This document shows positions 10,311 to 20,557 of a stretch of 64,000 nucleotides of DNA, piece by piece; within the stretch, counting starts at the first letter, position 1, and each line of letters starts with the position of its first letter. A program made the position numbers and the translations under genes. The DNA is from Burkholderia pyrrocinia (lineage in GTDB: Bacteria; Pseudomonadota; Gammaproteobacteria; Burkholderiales; Burkholderiaceae): the NCBI RefSeq assembly GCF_022809715.1, contig NZ_CP094459.1, forward strand, positions 682,001 through 746,000, in the 5' to 3' direction. The notes under the pieces were generated by a model. It was not told the origin of the DNA, made no database searches, and was given only the letters and a program-made list of their open reading frames with translations.

Positions 10311-11498
10311 TCAGTTGCGCTGGCCGAACATCATCTGGCGCGCGATCGCCTTCTTGAGCGGCGGCACGAATTCGAGCGCGGTGAGCGCGGCGCCGCGCAG
10401 CAGCGGGAGCGGACCCGCATCGATCGTGAACAGCCGCGCCAGCGTGTCGGTCGCGCCGATCGTGAAGCGCCGGTCGAGCGCGCGGCGCGCGTTGAAGGTC
10501 GCAAGTGCGGTCGCATCGAAGCCTTGCGCGGACAGCGCGTCGACGAGCGTATGCGCGTCGCGCAGCCCGAGGTTGAGCCCCTGGCCCGCGACGGGGTGCA
10601 GGGTTTGCGCGGCATTGCCGACGATCGCGACGCGGCCGCTGACGAGCGTTTGCGCGGCGTTCAGCCCGAGCGGGAACGACGCGCGGCCCGCGATCGCGAC
10701 GAACCGGCCCATGCGTTCGCCGAACGCGCTGCCGAGCTCGCGCAGGAACGCGTCGTCGGGCAGCGTCGCGCGGCGCGCCGCTTCGTCGGGCGTGCAGCAC
10801 CAGACGAGCGCGTAGTCGGCCTGGCGCGGCCCGCCGAGCGGCAGCAGCGCGAGCGGGCCTTCGTGCGTGAAGCGTTCCCATGCGACGTTCGGGCGCGGCG
10901 CCGATACCGTGACCGTGCCGACGAGCGCGGTCTGCCCGTAGTCGCGGCGATGCTTGCCGGCGTCGGCCTGCTGTTCGTGGAACAGCCCGCCTTCGGCGTT
11001 GATGACGATGCGCGCGCGCAGCGTGCGCTCGCCCTGCGGGCCGTCGAGCGTCAGCGTGACGCCGTCGGCGTCCTGCTGCGGCGCGCGCGCGGTGGTCGAC
11101 GTGAGCCAGTCGACGCGCGTGCCGTGCACGGCGCCCGCGAGCGCCTGCACCAGCGAGCCGTAGCGCACGACATAACCGAGCGCGGCGAGGTCGTGCTCGT
11201 CGCGGTCGATCAGCGTGCGGCCGAAATGGCCGCGCTGCGACACGTGGATATGTTCGATCGGCGTCGCGTCGGCAGGCCACGCGAGCGTGTCGAGCAGCAC
11301 GCGGCTGCCGTGCGACACGGCGATCGCGCGCGGGTCGTTCATGCTCGCGGCCGGTTCGCGCGCATCGATCAGCGCGATCGACGCGTGCTGCGTTGCGCTG
11401 CGGCGCGCGAGCCAGCCGGCGAGCGCGAGCCCGACGGGGCCCGCGCCGACGATGGCGAGGTCGTAATCCGGTGTGGCCGGGGAGGAAGCGGTCGTCAT
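10311..11498 (-). CDS. UbiH/UbiF/COQ6-family FAD-dependent hydroxylase
   Basis: A 395-residue flavoprotein monooxygenase of the ubiquinone hydroxylase family. Near the N terminus is the dinucleotide fold IVGAGPVGLALAGWLARR (about 15-32). The second FAD motif is GRVAIVGNAAQTLHPVAGQG followed by LNLGLRDA (about 285-312), which is diagnostic of the UbiH/COQ6 group. It probably hydroxylates an octaprenylphenol intermediate of ubiquinone biosynthesis; which ring position cannot be decided from sequence alone. A perfect 8-bp hairpin (10286-10303) without a T run lies just past its stop. It is 40 bases downstream of pepP, the same pairing as pepP-ubiH in enterobacteria. Confidence 0.88.
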   Translation of the reverse strand: MTTASSPATPDYDLAIVGAGPVGLALAGWLARRSATQHASIALIDAREPAASMNDPRAIAVSHGSRVLLDTLAWPADATPIEHIHVSQRGHFGRTLIDRDEHDLAALGYVVRYGSLVQALAGAVHGTRVDWLTSTTARAPQQDADGVTLTLDGPQGERTLRARIVINAEGGLFHEQQADAGKHRRDYGQTALVGTVTVSAPRPNVAWERFTHEGPLALLPLGGPRQADYALVWCCTPDEAARRATLPDDAFLRELGSAFGERMGRFVAIAGRASFPLGLNAAQTLVSGRVAIVGNAAQTLHPVAGQGLNLGLRDAHTLVDALSAQGFDATALATFNARRALDRRFTIGATDTLARLFTIDAGPLPLLRGAALTALEFVPPLKKAIARQMMFGQRN

Positions 11499-11538
11499 CT
11501 TGATTCGTGAAACGGAGGTAACGGTCGGCAGCGGCCGG

Positions 11539-12930
11539 TCATGCGCCCGCGCGCATCAGCGCTTCGATCTCGGCGGCGTCGACAGGCACGCCGCGCGTGA
11601 TCAGCTCGCAGCCGTGCTCGCGCACGATTGCGTCGTCCTCGATGCGGATGCCGATGTTCCAGTACTCGGGCGGCACGTCGTCGGCCGCGCGCACATACAG
11701 GCCGGGCTCGACCGTCAGCGTCATGCCGGGCTTCAGCGTGCGCCACGGCAGCGCGCCGTTGCCGTCGCGCTCGGCGAGCCGCTCGCGGTAGTCGCCGCAG
11801 TCATGCACGTCCATGCCGATCCAGTGGCCCGTGCGGTGCATGTAGAAGCGCGTGTACGCACGCTCGGCGATCACGTCGTCGACGTTCGAGAAGCGCGCTT
11901 TCGGGATGATGCCGGTATCGAGCAGCCCTTGCGCGAGCACGCGCACGGCCGCATCGTGCGGCGCCTCGAACGGCACGCCCGCGCGTGTCGCATCGATCGC
12001 GGCCTGCTGCGCGGCGAGCACGATGTCGTATAGCGCACGCTGCGCGGGCGAGAAGCGCCCGTTGGCCGGGAACGTGCGCGTGATGTCCGACGCGTAGCCG
12101 TCGAGTTCGCACGCGGCGTCGATCAGGATCAGGTCGCCGTCCTGCGCGGCCGCGTTGCCGGCCGGGTAGTGCAGCACGCACGCGTTCGCGCCGGCCGCGA
12201 CGATCGAGCCATACGCGGGTGCCTGCGCGCCGTGCTTGCGGAACGTATACAGCAACTCGGCCTCGAGTTCGTATTCGCGGATGCCGGGGCGGCACGCCTG
12301 CATCGCGCGGCGGTGCGCGAGCGCGGAGATGTGCGCGGCGCGCATCATGATCGCGAGTTCGTGCTCGTCCTTCACGAGCCGCATGTCGTCGACGAGCGGC
12401 GTGAGATCGAGCATCGCGTCCGGCGCGGCGACGCCCGTGCGCGCAAGCGCGCGCACCGCGTCGAGCCAGCCCGCGAGCTGCCGCTCGAAATCGGCCGACG
12501 CGCCGAACCGGTAGTGCACGGTGCCCGCATCGGCGAGCAGGCGCGGCATCTCGGTGTCGATCACGTCGATCGCGAACGCCGCGTCGAAGCCGAACGCGTC
12601 GCGCGCGGCTTCGGGCCCGTAGTGGAAGCCTTCCCAGATCTCGCGGTCGACATTCTTGCCGCGGCAGAACAGGATCGACTCCGGCGCGCCGTGCGGCGCG
12701 GCCGCGTTCAGCACGAGCACGGCATCCGGTTCGGTGAAGCCCGTCAGGTAGTGGAAGTAGCTGTCGTACCGGTACGGGTAGGCCGTATCGCGGTTGCGCA
12801 GCAGTTCCGGCGCGGTGGGGACGATGGCGACGCCGCCGCCGGCGGCGCGCAGTGCGGCAAGCACGCGTTCACGGCGCTGGCGGTAGACGTCGACGGCGAT
12901 GGCGATGGCGGTATCGTGGGGCGCATTCAT
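11539..12930 (-). CDS. pepP: Xaa-Pro aminopeptidase
   Basis: A 463-residue M24 metallopeptidase that removes N-terminal residues preceding proline. The N-terminal AMP_N domain includes RDTAYPYRYDSYFHYLTGF. The metal ligands are visible in order: ILIDAACELDGYASDITRTF (two Asp), HRTGHWIGMDVHDCG (His), TVEPGLYV (Glu) and IRIEDD (Glu). The open frame reaches 13080, but MNAPHDTAIAIAVDVYRQRR at 12930 fits the family start. It is divergent from the GST gene. It lies upstream of the UbiH-like gene and probably shares its transcript. Confidence 0.95.
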   Translation of the reverse strand: MNAPHDTAIAIAVDVYRQRRERVLAALRAAGGGVAIVPTAPELLRNRDTAYPYRYDSYFHYLTGFTEPDAVLVLNAAAPHGAPESILFCRGKNVDREIWEGFHYGPEAARDAFGFDAAFAIDVIDTEMPRLLADAGTVHYRFGASADFERQLAGWLDAVRALARTGVAAPDAMLDLTPLVDDMRLVKDEHELAIMMRAAHISALAHRRAMQACRPGIREYELEAELLYTFRKHGAQAPAYGSIVAAGANACVLHYPAGNAAAQDGDLILIDAACELDGYASDITRTFPANGRFSPAQRALYDIVLAAQQAAIDATRAGVPFEAPHDAAVRVLAQGLLDTGIIPKARFSNVDDVIAERAYTRFYMHRTGHWIGMDVHDCGDYRERLAERDGNGALPWRTLKPGMTLTVEPGLYVRAADDVPPEYWNIGIRIEDDAIVREHGCELITRGVPVDAAEIEALMRAGA

Positions 12931-13113
12931 CGTGCGATTGTAGCGCCGCGGGACGCGGCGCGTGAGAGAGGGGCGGGAAGCCGCGCCGGAAGGCCCGCGG
13001 CGGCGGTTGTTGCAAACCATCCACAGGCCGGCCGGGCGATTTTCTACCGCGCGACGCTGGCCGGTTATGATCGGCGACAACGTATACTCTCGGCGGTTCC
13101 CTTAAAAAGGCAG

Positions 13114-13728
13114 ATGATGAAATTAATCGGTTCGCTCAGCAGCCCGTACGTCCGAAAGGCGCGGATCGTGCTCGCTGAAAAGAAGATCGACTACAAGCTG
13201 GAGCTCGAGAACGTGTGGGCGCCGGAGACGGATATTCATGCATCGAATCCGCTCGGCAAGGTCCCGTGCCTCGTGATGGAGGATGGTGCCGCGGTGTTCG
13301 ATTCCCGCGTGATCTGCGAATACGTCGATACGCTGTCGCCGGTCGGCAAGCTGATTCCGCCGTCGGGCCGCGAGCGCGTCGAAGTGCGCTGCTGGGAAGC
13401 GCTGGGCGACGGCGTGCTCGACGCGGCGGTCGCGATTCGTCTCGAACACACGATGCGCGACGAGGTGCAGCGCAGCGCGAGCTGGATCGCGCGCCAGCAG
13501 CGCAAGATCGACGATGCGCTCGTTGCGATGTCGCAGGGCCTGGGCGGCAAGACGTGGTGCGTCGGTAATCATTACTCGCTCGCCGACATCGCGCTCGGCT
13601 GCGCGCTCGGCTATCTCGACTTCCGGATGCCCGAGGTCAACTGGCGCGATCGCCACCCGAACCTCGACAAGCACTTCGTGAAGCTGCTGCAGCGGCAATC
13701 GTTCGCCGACACGCTGCCGCAGAACTGA
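13114..13728 (+). CDS. Glutathione S-transferase (YibF-like)
   Basis: A 204-residue soluble GST. The N-terminal thioredoxin-like half begins MKLIGSLSSPYVRKARIVLA and contains the GSH-site cis-proline motif NPLGKVPCLV and FDSRVICEYVD. An all-helical C-terminal half follows. The opening and the C-terminal ALGYLDFR region resemble E. coli YibF. Two consecutive ATGs (13114, 13117) are possible starts; AAGG at 13107-13110 fits the second better. A -10-like TATACT lies at 13083-13088. The physiological substrate is unknown. Confidence 0.88.
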   Translation: MMKLIGSLSSPYVRKARIVLAEKKIDYKLELENVWAPETDIHASNPLGKVPCLVMEDGAAVFDSRVICEYVDTLSPVGKLIPPSGRERVEVRCWEALGDGVLDAAVAIRLEHTMRDEVQRSASWIARQQRKIDDALVAMSQGLGGKTWCVGNHYSLADIALGCALGYLDFRMPEVNWRDRHPNLDKHFVKLLQRQSFADTLPQN

Positions 13729-13765
13729 ACCGCTGCCGGCCACGCAGTCACACATTCGGCAGACG

Positions 13766-13799
13766 AAAGAAAAGCGCCCCGCGGGGCGCTTTTCTTTTT
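13766..13799. terminator. Bidirectional rho-independent terminator
   Basis: An almost continuous palindrome (AAAAGCGCCCC at 13770-13780 and its complement at 13783-13793) is flanked by A-rich DNA on the left and T-rich on the right. It sits between the convergent GST gene and the glutamate-synthase-like gene and can serve both. Confidence 0.85.
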
Positions 13800-13833
13800 G
13801 CCGGGCCGCCCGGTACCTGGGCGGCCGCGAGCG

Positions 13834-15453
13834 TCACTCGATCGACGCGTAGACGGTCTCGCCGAGCGTAAACGAATCGCTGCGCGCGATCGGCCACCAC
13901 TTGTCGTACAGCGAGAAGCCGCAATGGTTGCCGTCGAGCAGCGCGCCGGGCTTCAGGTATTTCAGCAACTGCGACATCAGCCGGACCTCGTGCGGCGCGA
14001 CGCGCTGCACGATGTGATGCGCGCGCAGCTCGGACGGATGCGCGAGGCCGGCCGCCTGCACGAGTTCCTGCAGTGCGTGCAGCGTATTGCGGTGGAAGTT
14101 GTACACGCGGTCGGCCTTGTCGGGCACGACGAGCGCGCGCTGGCGCACCGGGTCCTGCGTCGCGACGCCGGTCGGGCAGCGGCCCGTGTGGCAGGTCTGC
14201 GCCTGGATGCAGCCGACCGCGAACATGAAGCCGCGCGCCGAGTTCACCCAGTCCGCGCCGATCGCGAGCGTGCGCGCGACGTCGAACGCGGAGATGATCT
14301 TGCCGCTCGCGCCGATCTTCACGCGGTCGCGCACGCCGATCCCGACGAGCGTGTTGTGCACGAGCAGCAGCCCTTCCTGCAGCGGTACACCGACGTGGTC
14401 GGTGAATTCGAGCGGCGCTGCACCCGTGCCGCCTTCCGCGCCGTCGACGACGATGAAGTCCGGCACGATGCCGGTTTCGACCATCGCCTTCGCGATCCCG
14501 AAGAACTCCCACGGATGGCCGACGCACAGCTTGAAGCCGGTCGGCTTGCCGCCCGACAGTGTGCGCAGGCGCTCGACGAATTCGAGCAGCCCGCGCGGCG
14601 TCGAGAATTCCGAATGCGTGGCGGGCGAGATGCAGTCCTTGCCCATCGGCACGCCGCGTGTCTCGGCGATCTCCGGCGTGATCTTCGCGGCCGGCAGCAC
14701 GCCGCCGTGGCCGGGCTTCGCGCCCTGCGACAGCTTCACCTCGATCATCTTGACCTGCGGATCGGCGGCCTGCTTCGCGAACTTGTCGGGATTGAACGTG
14801 CCGTCGTCGTTGCGGCAGCCGAAGTAGCCCGACGCGATTTCCCAGATGATGTCGCCGCCGTTCTCGCGGTGGTATTTCGACAGCGAGCCTTCGCCGGTGT
14901 CGTGCGCGAAACCGCCTTTCTTCGCGCCGAGGTTCAGCGAGCGGATCGCGTTCGCGGACAGCGAGCCGAAGCTCATTGCCGAGATGTTGAAGATCGAAAT
15001 GTCGTACGGTTGCGCGCGATTCGCGCCGACGCGGATGCGGAAATCGTGGTTCGGCAGCTTCGTCGGCGCGAGCGAGTGGCTGATCCATTCGTGCGCGACG
15101 GCCTTCACGTTCAGCTCGGTGCCGTACGGGCGATTGTCGGCGACGTTCTTCGCGCGCTGGTAGACGAGGCTGCGCTGCGCGCGCGAGAACGGTTTCTCGT
15201 CGGTGTCGTCTTCGACAAAGTACTGGCGGATCTCGGGGCGGATGAACTCGAACAGGAAGCGGAAGTGGCCCCAGAGCGGGTAGTTGCGCAGGATCGCGTG
15301 GCGGTCCTGCTTCAGGTCGTACAGGCCGAGCACGACGAGGGCGGCGGGGATCAGGATCCACAGCCAGGAGAGTGCGTGGATCGACGCAAGCGAGGCCGTC
15401 GCGGCGAGCAGCAGGACGGCACACCACATCGCCAGATAGCGTCTTGAAAGCAT
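13834..15453 (-). CDS. FMN-binding glutamate synthase family protein
   Basis: A 539-residue protein matching only the FMN/Fe-S synthase domain of glutamate synthase. Two hydrophobic segments occupy about residues 5-42, so it is probably membrane-anchored. Next come FNISAMSFGSLSANAIRSLN, SQGAKPGHGGVLPA and VDGAEGGTGAAPLEFTDHVG of the FMN/2-oxoglutarate barrel. The 3Fe-4S cysteines lie in CIQAQTCHTGRCPTGVAT. The N-terminal glutaminase domain and the GXGXG beta-helix domain of GltB are missing. The start at 15453 has GGAG five bases upstream. Its actual electron donor and substrate are unknown. Confidence 0.85.
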   Translation of the reverse strand: MLSRRYLAMWCAVLLLAATASLASIHALSWLWILIPAALVVLGLYDLKQDRHAILRNYPLWGHFRFLFEFIRPEIRQYFVEDDTDEKPFSRAQRSLVYQRAKNVADNRPYGTELNVKAVAHEWISHSLAPTKLPNHDFRIRVGANRAQPYDISIFNISAMSFGSLSANAIRSLNLGAKKGGFAHDTGEGSLSKYHRENGGDIIWEIASGYFGCRNDDGTFNPDKFAKQAADPQVKMIEVKLSQGAKPGHGGVLPAAKITPEIAETRGVPMGKDCISPATHSEFSTPRGLLEFVERLRTLSGGKPTGFKLCVGHPWEFFGIAKAMVETGIVPDFIVVDGAEGGTGAAPLEFTDHVGVPLQEGLLLVHNTLVGIGVRDRVKIGASGKIISAFDVARTLAIGADWVNSARGFMFAVGCIQAQTCHTGRCPTGVATQDPVRQRALVVPDKADRVYNFHRNTLHALQELVQAAGLAHPSELRAHHIVQRVAPHEVRLMSQLLKYLKPGALLDGNHCGFSLYDKWWPIARSDSFTLGETVYASIE

Positions 15454-15571
15454 GGGGACTCCGTAAGAATCTTGAAATACCGCCATGCGTGCGCTGCGCG
15501 GCGGTCTGCCGGCCTCGGCGGAATCATGTTCCGCCGGGCGCGGCGTGCCGCAAGTCTAAACCGAATGTGTG

Positions 15572-16720
15572 TCAGCGTGCTTCGGCGAGCGCCGGTGCGT
15601 GGCCTTCCGCGGGCGCTGCCTGGCCGGGCTGGCCGGTTGCCGCGAACTCGATGATGCCGCCGCCGAGACAGATCTCGCCGTCGTACAGCACGGCCGACTG
15701 GCCGGGCGTGACGGCCCACTGCGCGTCGTCGAACGCGAGCGAGAAGCGCTCGCCGCCGGCACGTGCAAACGTGCATGCGGCATCGGCCTGCCGGTAGCGC
15801 GTCTTCGCGCCGCATGCGAAGCCTTCCGCCGGCGGCTCGCCGGCGACCCAGCTCACGTTGCCGGCGACGAGCTGCCGCGACAGCAGCCACGGATGATCGT
15901 GGCCCTGCACGACATACAGCGTGTTCGACGCGATGTCCTTCGCGGCGACGAACCACGGCTCGCCGCTGCCGCTCTTGCTGCCGCCGAGGCCGATGCCCTT
16001 GCGCTGGCCGAACGTGTAGAACGCGAGGCCGATGTGCTCGCCGACGACCTTGCCGTCGGGCGTCTTCATCGGGCCGGGTTTCGTCGGCAGGTAGCGGTTC
16101 AGGAAATCGCGGAACGGCCGTTCGCCGATGAAGCAGATGCCGGTCGAATCCTTCTTCTTCGCGTTCGGCAGCCCGATCTGCGCGGCGATCTCGCGCACCT
16201 TGGTCTTCGGGATCTCGCCGAGCGGGAACATCGTCTTCGACAGTTGCGCCTGGTTCAGCCGGTGCAGGAAGTACGACTGGTCTTTCGTATGATCGAATGC
16301 CTTCAGCAGTTCGAAGCGCCCGTCGCGCTCGCGCACGCGCGCGTAGTGGCCGGTCGCGATCATTTCCGCGTCGAGCGACATCGCGTGATCGAGGAATGCC
16401 TTGAACTTGATCTCGGCATTGCACAGCACGTCGGGGTTCGGCGTGCGGCCGGCCGAGTATTCGCGCAGGAACTCGGCGAACACGCGGTCCTTGTATTCCG
16501 CTGCGAAGTTGACGGCTTCCACGTCGATGCCGATCAGGTCGGCCACCGACACGACGTCGATCCAGTCCTGGCGCGTCGAGCAGTATTCGCCGTCGTCGTC
16601 GTCTTCCCAGTTCTTCATGAACAGGCCGACCACGTCGTAGCCCTGTTCCTTCAGCAGCCACGCGGTCACCGACGAATCGACGCCGCCCGACATGCCCACC
16701 ACTACACGGCGCTTGCTCAT
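15572..16720 (-). CDS. mnmA: tRNA 2-thiouridylase
   Basis: MnmA thiolates U34 of tRNA-Lys, -Glu and -Gln using sulfur relayed from IscS. The protein has 382 residues. The PP-loop motif [10 protein letters not shown] is at 9-18. The two catalytic cysteines are C100 ([12 protein letters not shown]) and C196 ([11 protein letters not shown]). The start overlaps the NUDIX gene stop by ATGA, as in the nudJ-mnmA order of enterobacteria. The C-terminal 20 residues are an Ala/Pro-rich tail not needed for the fold. Confidence 0.97.
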   Translation of the reverse strand: MSKRRVVVGMSGGVDSSVTAWLLKEQGYDVVGLFMKNWEDDDDGEYCSTRQDWIDVVSVADLIGIDVEAVNFAAEYKDRVFAEFLREYSAGRTPNPDVLCNAEIKFKAFLDHAMSLDAEMIATGHYARVRERDGRFELLKAFDHTKDQSYFLHRLNQAQLSKTMFPLGEIPKTKVREIAAQIGLPNAKKKDSTGICFIGERPFRDFLNRYLPTKPGPMKTPDGKVVGEHIGLAFYTFGQRKGIGLGGSKSGSGEPWFVAAKDIASNTLYVVQGHDHPWLLSRQLVAGNVSWVAGEPPAEGFACGAKTRYRQADAACTFARAGGERFSLAFDDAQWAVTPGQSAVLYDGEICLGGGIIEFAATGQPGQAAPAEGHAPALAEAR

Positions 16721-17226
16721 TTGTTGACCGCCTGACGTTCGAATGCTTCGGGGCGCGGCGCGACCGAATGCGTGTGCACGAAATCGAGCGGAATGCGCCG
16801 CCCGGCGAGATAGTCGTCGACGCAGCGCATCACCGCGGGCGAGCGATGGCGCTCGCTGCATGCGCGCAGTTCGTCGGCCGTCATCCACAGCGTGCGGACG
16901 ATGCCGTCGTCGAGCACGTGGCCCGCGACCGGCTCGCCGGCCGTGCCGCAGAACGTGAAACGCAGGTAGGTCGCGCCGGCGCTGCCGGGGCGGTCGTAGT
17001 GCGCGAGATAGACGCCGACGAGCGCGTCGGGCGTGAACGGGTGCGCGGTTTCCTCGAGCGTCTCGCGGATCACGGCGTCGGCCAGCGTTTCGCCGGCTTC
17101 GAGATGGCCGGCCGGCTGGTTGATGCGCAGGCCCGTCGAGGTTTCTTCCTCGATCACGAGAAAGCGGCCGGCGTGCTCGACGAGCGCGGCGACCGTCACA
17201 TGCGGGGTCCAGATTTCGGGTTTCAT
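16717..17226 (-). CDS. NUDIX hydrolase (NudJ-like phosphatase)
   Basis: A 169-residue NUDIX protein starting [17 protein letters not shown]. The complete NUDIX box begins [20 protein letters not shown] at residue 40, with the metal-binding REtlEE core. Gene order (directly upstream of, and overlapping, mnmA) matches nudJ of E. coli, which hydrolyses nucleoside di- and triphosphates and HMP-PP. I therefore suggest that function, but substrate specificity is not visible. An in-frame extension to 17382 has no support. Confidence 0.88.
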   Translation of the reverse strand: MKPEIWTPHVTVAALVEHAGRFLVIEEETSTGLRINQPAGHLEAGETLADAVIRETLEETAHPFTPDALVGVYLAHYDRPGSAGATYLRFTFCGTAGEPVAGHVLDDGIVRTLWMTADELRACSERHRSPAVMRCVDDYLAGRRIPLDFVHTHSVAPRPEAFERQAVNK

Positions 17227-17505
17227 GGTTCGGCATTTTACCGGTTGCGCCCGAACGCTGCCCGGCATCTCGTTAGACGAATCCGACCCCCGCAAATCGT
17301 CCGTCCCGCCGACGCGTGGCGCTACGAGCCGGGTTAATGTCGCATTCGAGCACGATCGTGCGGAATGTGCTGGCGCAACCATCGCTTTCGGTTAAAGTGC
17401 AGCGTGAACGCCGTTGCCCGTGAGCCGGTAAGTCAGCCTGTCCGGCTCGTTGTGCAGTAAAAATCGCAAGAAAAGAAATACTGACAATGACTGGAGGAAC
17501 TGACG

Positions 17506-18645
17506 ATGCATATTGGAGTGCCTGCTGAAACGCGGGCGAACGAGGCGCGTGTGGCTGCGACGCCGGAAACCGTGAAGAAATACGCGGCTGCCGGCCATCG
17601 CGTCAGTATCGCGAAAGGGGCCGGCGTCGCAGCCAGTTATCCCGACCAGGCCTACGCGGCCGCCGGTGCCGAATTGACCGACCAGTCGGCTGCTTTTGAT
17701 GCCGACATCGTGTTGAAGGTTCAGGCGCCCACCGACGCGGAGCTGCCTTCGCTGAAGCGCGGCTCCGTGCTGGTCGGCATGCTCGAGCCGTTCAACGGCG
17801 AGCAGGCGGCGAAACTGGCCACGGCCGGCGTGACGGGCTTCGCGCTCGAAGCCGCGCCGCGCACGACGCGCGCGCAGAGTCTCGACGTGCTGTCGTCGCA
17901 GGCGAACATCGCGGGCTACAAGGCCGTGCTCGTCGCCGCGGCGCTGTATCCGCGCTTCTTCCCGATGCTGATGACGGCCGCGGGCACCGTGAAGGCCGCG
18001 CGCGTGCTGATTCTCGGCGCGGGCGTCGCGGGCCTGCAGGCGATCGCGACCGCGAAGCGGCTGGGCGCCGTGATCGAGGCTTCCGACGTGCGGCCGGCCG
18101 TGAAGGAGCAGATCGAGTCGCTCGGCGCGAAATTCCTCGACGTCCCGTTCGAAACCGACGAAGAGCGCGAGGCCGCGCAGGGCGTCGGCGGTTATGCGCG
18201 CCCGATGCCGCCGTCGTGGCTCGGCCGCCAGGCCGCGCTCGTGCACGAGCGCGCGAAGCAGGCCGACATCGTGATCACCACCGCGCTGATTCCCGGGCGC
18301 CCGGCGCCGACGCTGATCTCGGTCGAAACCGCGCAGTCGATGAAGCCCGGCTCGGTGCTCGTCGATCTCGCGGCCGGCCGCGGCCCCGAATTCGACGGCA
18401 GGAAGAGCGGCAACTGCCCGCTGACGGTCGCCGACCAGGTGATCGTGCACAACGGCGTGACGATCGCCGGCTACACGAACCTCGCATCGATGGTCGCGTC
18501 GGACGCGTCGGCGCTGTACGCGCGCAACCTGCTCGACTTCATGAAACTGATCGTCACGAAGGAAGGCACGCTGAACATCGACCTGACCGACGACATCGTC
18601 GCCGCGACGCTGCTGTGCCGCGATGGCGAAGTCACGCGTAAATAA
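17506..18645 (+). CDS. pntAA: NAD(P) transhydrogenase alpha subunit, soluble NAD-binding part
   Basis: This is the NAD(H)-binding domain I of the proton-translocating transhydrogenase, 379 residues, without the membrane segments fused to it in E. coli PntA. It begins [20 protein letters not shown], the alanine dehydrogenase/PNT N-terminal signature. The dinucleotide fold reads [20 protein letters not shown] (about 168-187), and [20 protein letters not shown] follows. GGAGG lies about 9 bases before the ATG. The 279-base upstream region holds a 7-bp hairpin (17422-17448) of unknown meaning. First gene of a three-gene operon. Confidence 0.95.
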   Translation: MHIGVPAETRANEARVAATPETVKKYAAAGHRVSIAKGAGVAASYPDQAYAAAGAELTDQSAAFDADIVLKVQAPTDAELPSLKRGSVLVGMLEPFNGEQAAKLATAGVTGFALEAAPRTTRAQSLDVLSSQANIAGYKAVLVAAALYPRFFPMLMTAAGTVKAARVLILGAGVAGLQAIATAKRLGAVIEASDVRPAVKEQIESLGAKFLDVPFETDEEREAAQGVGGYARPMPPSWLGRQAALVHERAKQADIVITTALIPGRPAPTLISVETAQSMKPGSVLVDLAAGRGPEFDGRKSGNCPLTVADQVIVHNGVTIAGYTNLASMVASDASALYARNLLDFMKLIVTKEGTLNIDLTDDIVAATLLCRDGEVTRK

Positions 18646-18655
18646 CGGGGGAGAC

Positions 18656-18982
18656 ATGGAAGTCATCAATCACACGGTGATCAACGTGATCATCTTCGTG
18701 CTGGCGGTGTACGTCGGCTACCACGTCGTCTGGAACGTCACGCCGGCGCTGCATACACCGCTGATGGCCGTGACCAACGCGATCTCGGCGATCGTGATCG
18801 TCGGCGCGATGCTCGCGGCGGCGCTCACCGTCGGCGTGACCGGCAAGTTCTTCGGCACGCTCGCGGTCGCGCTCGCGGCCGTCAACGTGTTCGGCGGCTT
18901 TCTCGTGACGAGGCGAATGCTCGAGATGTTCCGCAAGAAGGAGCCCAAGCGTGTCGAGGGCGGCAAGGAGGGCGCGCGATGA
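18656..18982 (+). CDS. pntAB: NAD(P) transhydrogenase alpha subunit, membrane part
   Basis: A 108-residue membrane protein equivalent to the C-terminal part of E. coli PntA. It contains three hydrophobic segments (roughly 6-23, 37-58 and 64-84) followed by a basic tail rich in Lys, Arg and Glu. It forms part of the proton channel with PntB. The start [14 protein letters not shown] at 18656 is preceded by GGGGGAG; an in-frame ATG at 18623 lies inside pntAA. The stop overlaps pntB by ATGA. Confidence 0.94.
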   Translation: MEVINHTVINVIIFVLAVYVGYHVVWNVTPALHTPLMAVTNAISAIVIVGAMLAAALTVGVTGKFFGTLAVALAAVNVFGGFLVTRRMLEMFRKKEPKRVEGGKEGAR

Positions 18983-20433
18983 GCATGAACGTCGTTACGC
19001 TGCTGTACCTCGTCGCATCGGTGTGCTTCATCCAGGCGCTCAAAGGCCTGTCGAACCCGAAGAGCGCGCGGCGCGGCAACCTGTTCGGGATGGTCGGGAT
19101 GGCCATCGCGATCCTCACGACGGTCGCGCTGATCGTCAAGCAGGCGGCCTGGCTCGGCGCGAACCTGCCGCTCGGCATTGCGCTGGTGCTCGGCGCGCTG
19201 GTCGTCGGCGGCGGTGTCGGTGCGTTCGTCGCCGCGCGCGTCGAGATGACGAAGATGCCGGAACTCGTCGCGGCGATGCACTCGCTGATCGGTCTCGCGG
19301 CCGTGTGCATCGCCTATGCGGTGGTGTCGGAGCCGGAAGCGTTCGGGCTCGTGCCGCAGGACGCCGTCGCGTCGAACTTCATCCCGTACGGCAACCGCGT
19401 CGAGCTGTTCATCGGCACGTTCGTCGGCGCGATCACGTTCTCCGGGTCGGTGATCGCGTTCGGCAAGCTGTCGGGCAAGTACAAGTTCCGGCTGTTCCAG
19501 GGCGCGCCGGTCGTGTATGCGGGCCAGCACCTGATCAACCTGATGCTCGCGATCGCGATGCTCGGCTTCGGCATCCTGTTCGTCATCACGCAGGCGTGGC
19601 TGCCGTTCATCATCATGACGGCGATCGCGTTCGTGCTCGGTGTGCTGATCATCATCCCGATCGGCGGCGCGGACATGCCGGTGGTCGTGTCGATGCTGAA
19701 CTCGTACTCGGGCTGGGCGGCGGCGGGCATCGGCTTCTCGCTGAACAACGCGATGCTGATCATCGCGGGCTCGCTGGTCGGCTCGTCGGGTGCGATCCTG
19801 TCGTACATCATGTGCCACGCGATGAACCGTTCGTTCTTCAACGTGATCCTCGGCGGCTTCGGCGGCGAGGCGGCGGCCGGCGGCGCGGCGGGCGCGCAGG
19901 AGCAGCGCCCGGTGAAGTCGGGTTCGGCCGACGACGCGGCGTTCATGCTCGGCAACGCGGAATCGATCGTGATCGTGCCGGGCTACGGGCTGGCCGTCGC
20001 CCGCGCGCAGCACGCGCTGAAGGAGTTGACCGACAAGCTGATCGAGAAGGGCGTCGACGTGCGTTATGCGATCCACCCGGTTGCCGGGCGGATGCCGGGG
20101 CACATGAACGTGCTGCTCGCGGAAGCGGAAGTGCCGTACGACATCGTGTTCGAGATGGAGGACATCAACGGCGAGTTGGGCCAGGCCGACGTGGTGCTCG
20201 TGCTCGGCGCGAACGACGTCGTGAACCCGGCCGCGAAGAACGATCCGAAATCGCCGATCGCGGGGATGCCGATCATCGAGGCTTACAAGGCGCGCACGGT
20301 GATCGTCAACAAGCGCTCGATGGCGTCCGGCTACGCGGGCCTCGACAACGACCTGTTCTACATGGACAAGACGATGATGGTCTTCGGCGATGCGAAGAAG
20401 GTCATCGAGGACATGGTGAAGGCCGTCGAGTAA
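18979..20433 (+). CDS. pntB: NAD(P) transhydrogenase beta subunit
   Basis: A 484-residue inner-membrane subunit. The N-terminal 270 residues contain about eight or nine hydrophobic segments forming the proton channel. The C-terminal soluble domain III binds NADP(H), with [37 protein letters not shown] and [14 protein letters not shown] visible. The complex uses the proton gradient to make NADPH from NADH. It ends the pntAA-pntAB-pntB operon, which has a terminator about 60 bases later. Confidence 0.97.
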   Translation: MSMNVVTLLYLVASVCFIQALKGLSNPKSARRGNLFGMVGMAIAILTTVALIVKQAAWLGANLPLGIALVLGALVVGGGVGAFVAARVEMTKMPELVAAMHSLIGLAAVCIAYAVVSEPEAFGLVPQDAVASNFIPYGNRVELFIGTFVGAITFSGSVIAFGKLSGKYKFRLFQGAPVVYAGQHLINLMLAIAMLGFGILFVITQAWLPFIIMTAIAFVLGVLIIIPIGGADMPVVVSMLNSYSGWAAAGIGFSLNNAMLIIAGSLVGSSGAILSYIMCHAMNRSFFNVILGGFGGEAAAGGAAGAQEQRPVKSGSADDAAFMLGNAESIVIVPGYGLAVARAQHALKELTDKLIEKGVDVRYAIHPVAGRMPGHMNVLLAEAEVPYDIVFEMEDINGELGQADVVLVLGANDVVNPAAKNDPKSPIAGMPIIEAYKARTVIVNKRSMASGYAGLDNDLFYMDKTMMVFGDAKKVIEDMVKAVE

Positions 20434-20490
20434 CGCGCGCACCGGCAACCCGGGCGCCTGCTGCAACGCAGGGGCGGCCCGCCCGGACAG

Positions 20491-20523
20491 GCCCGACCGG
20501 CGCAAGCCGGCCGGGTCTTTTTC
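20491..20523 (+). terminator. Rho-independent terminator after pntB
   Basis: GC-rich stem (CCCGACCGGC with GCCGGCCGGG, one A/C mismatch) with a GCAA tetraloop is followed by five T. It lies in the gap to the convergent WYL regulator gene. Confidence 0.75.
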
Positions 20524-20557
20524 ATGGCGCGACGAGGCTCGCGATCCGGCGATCGCG

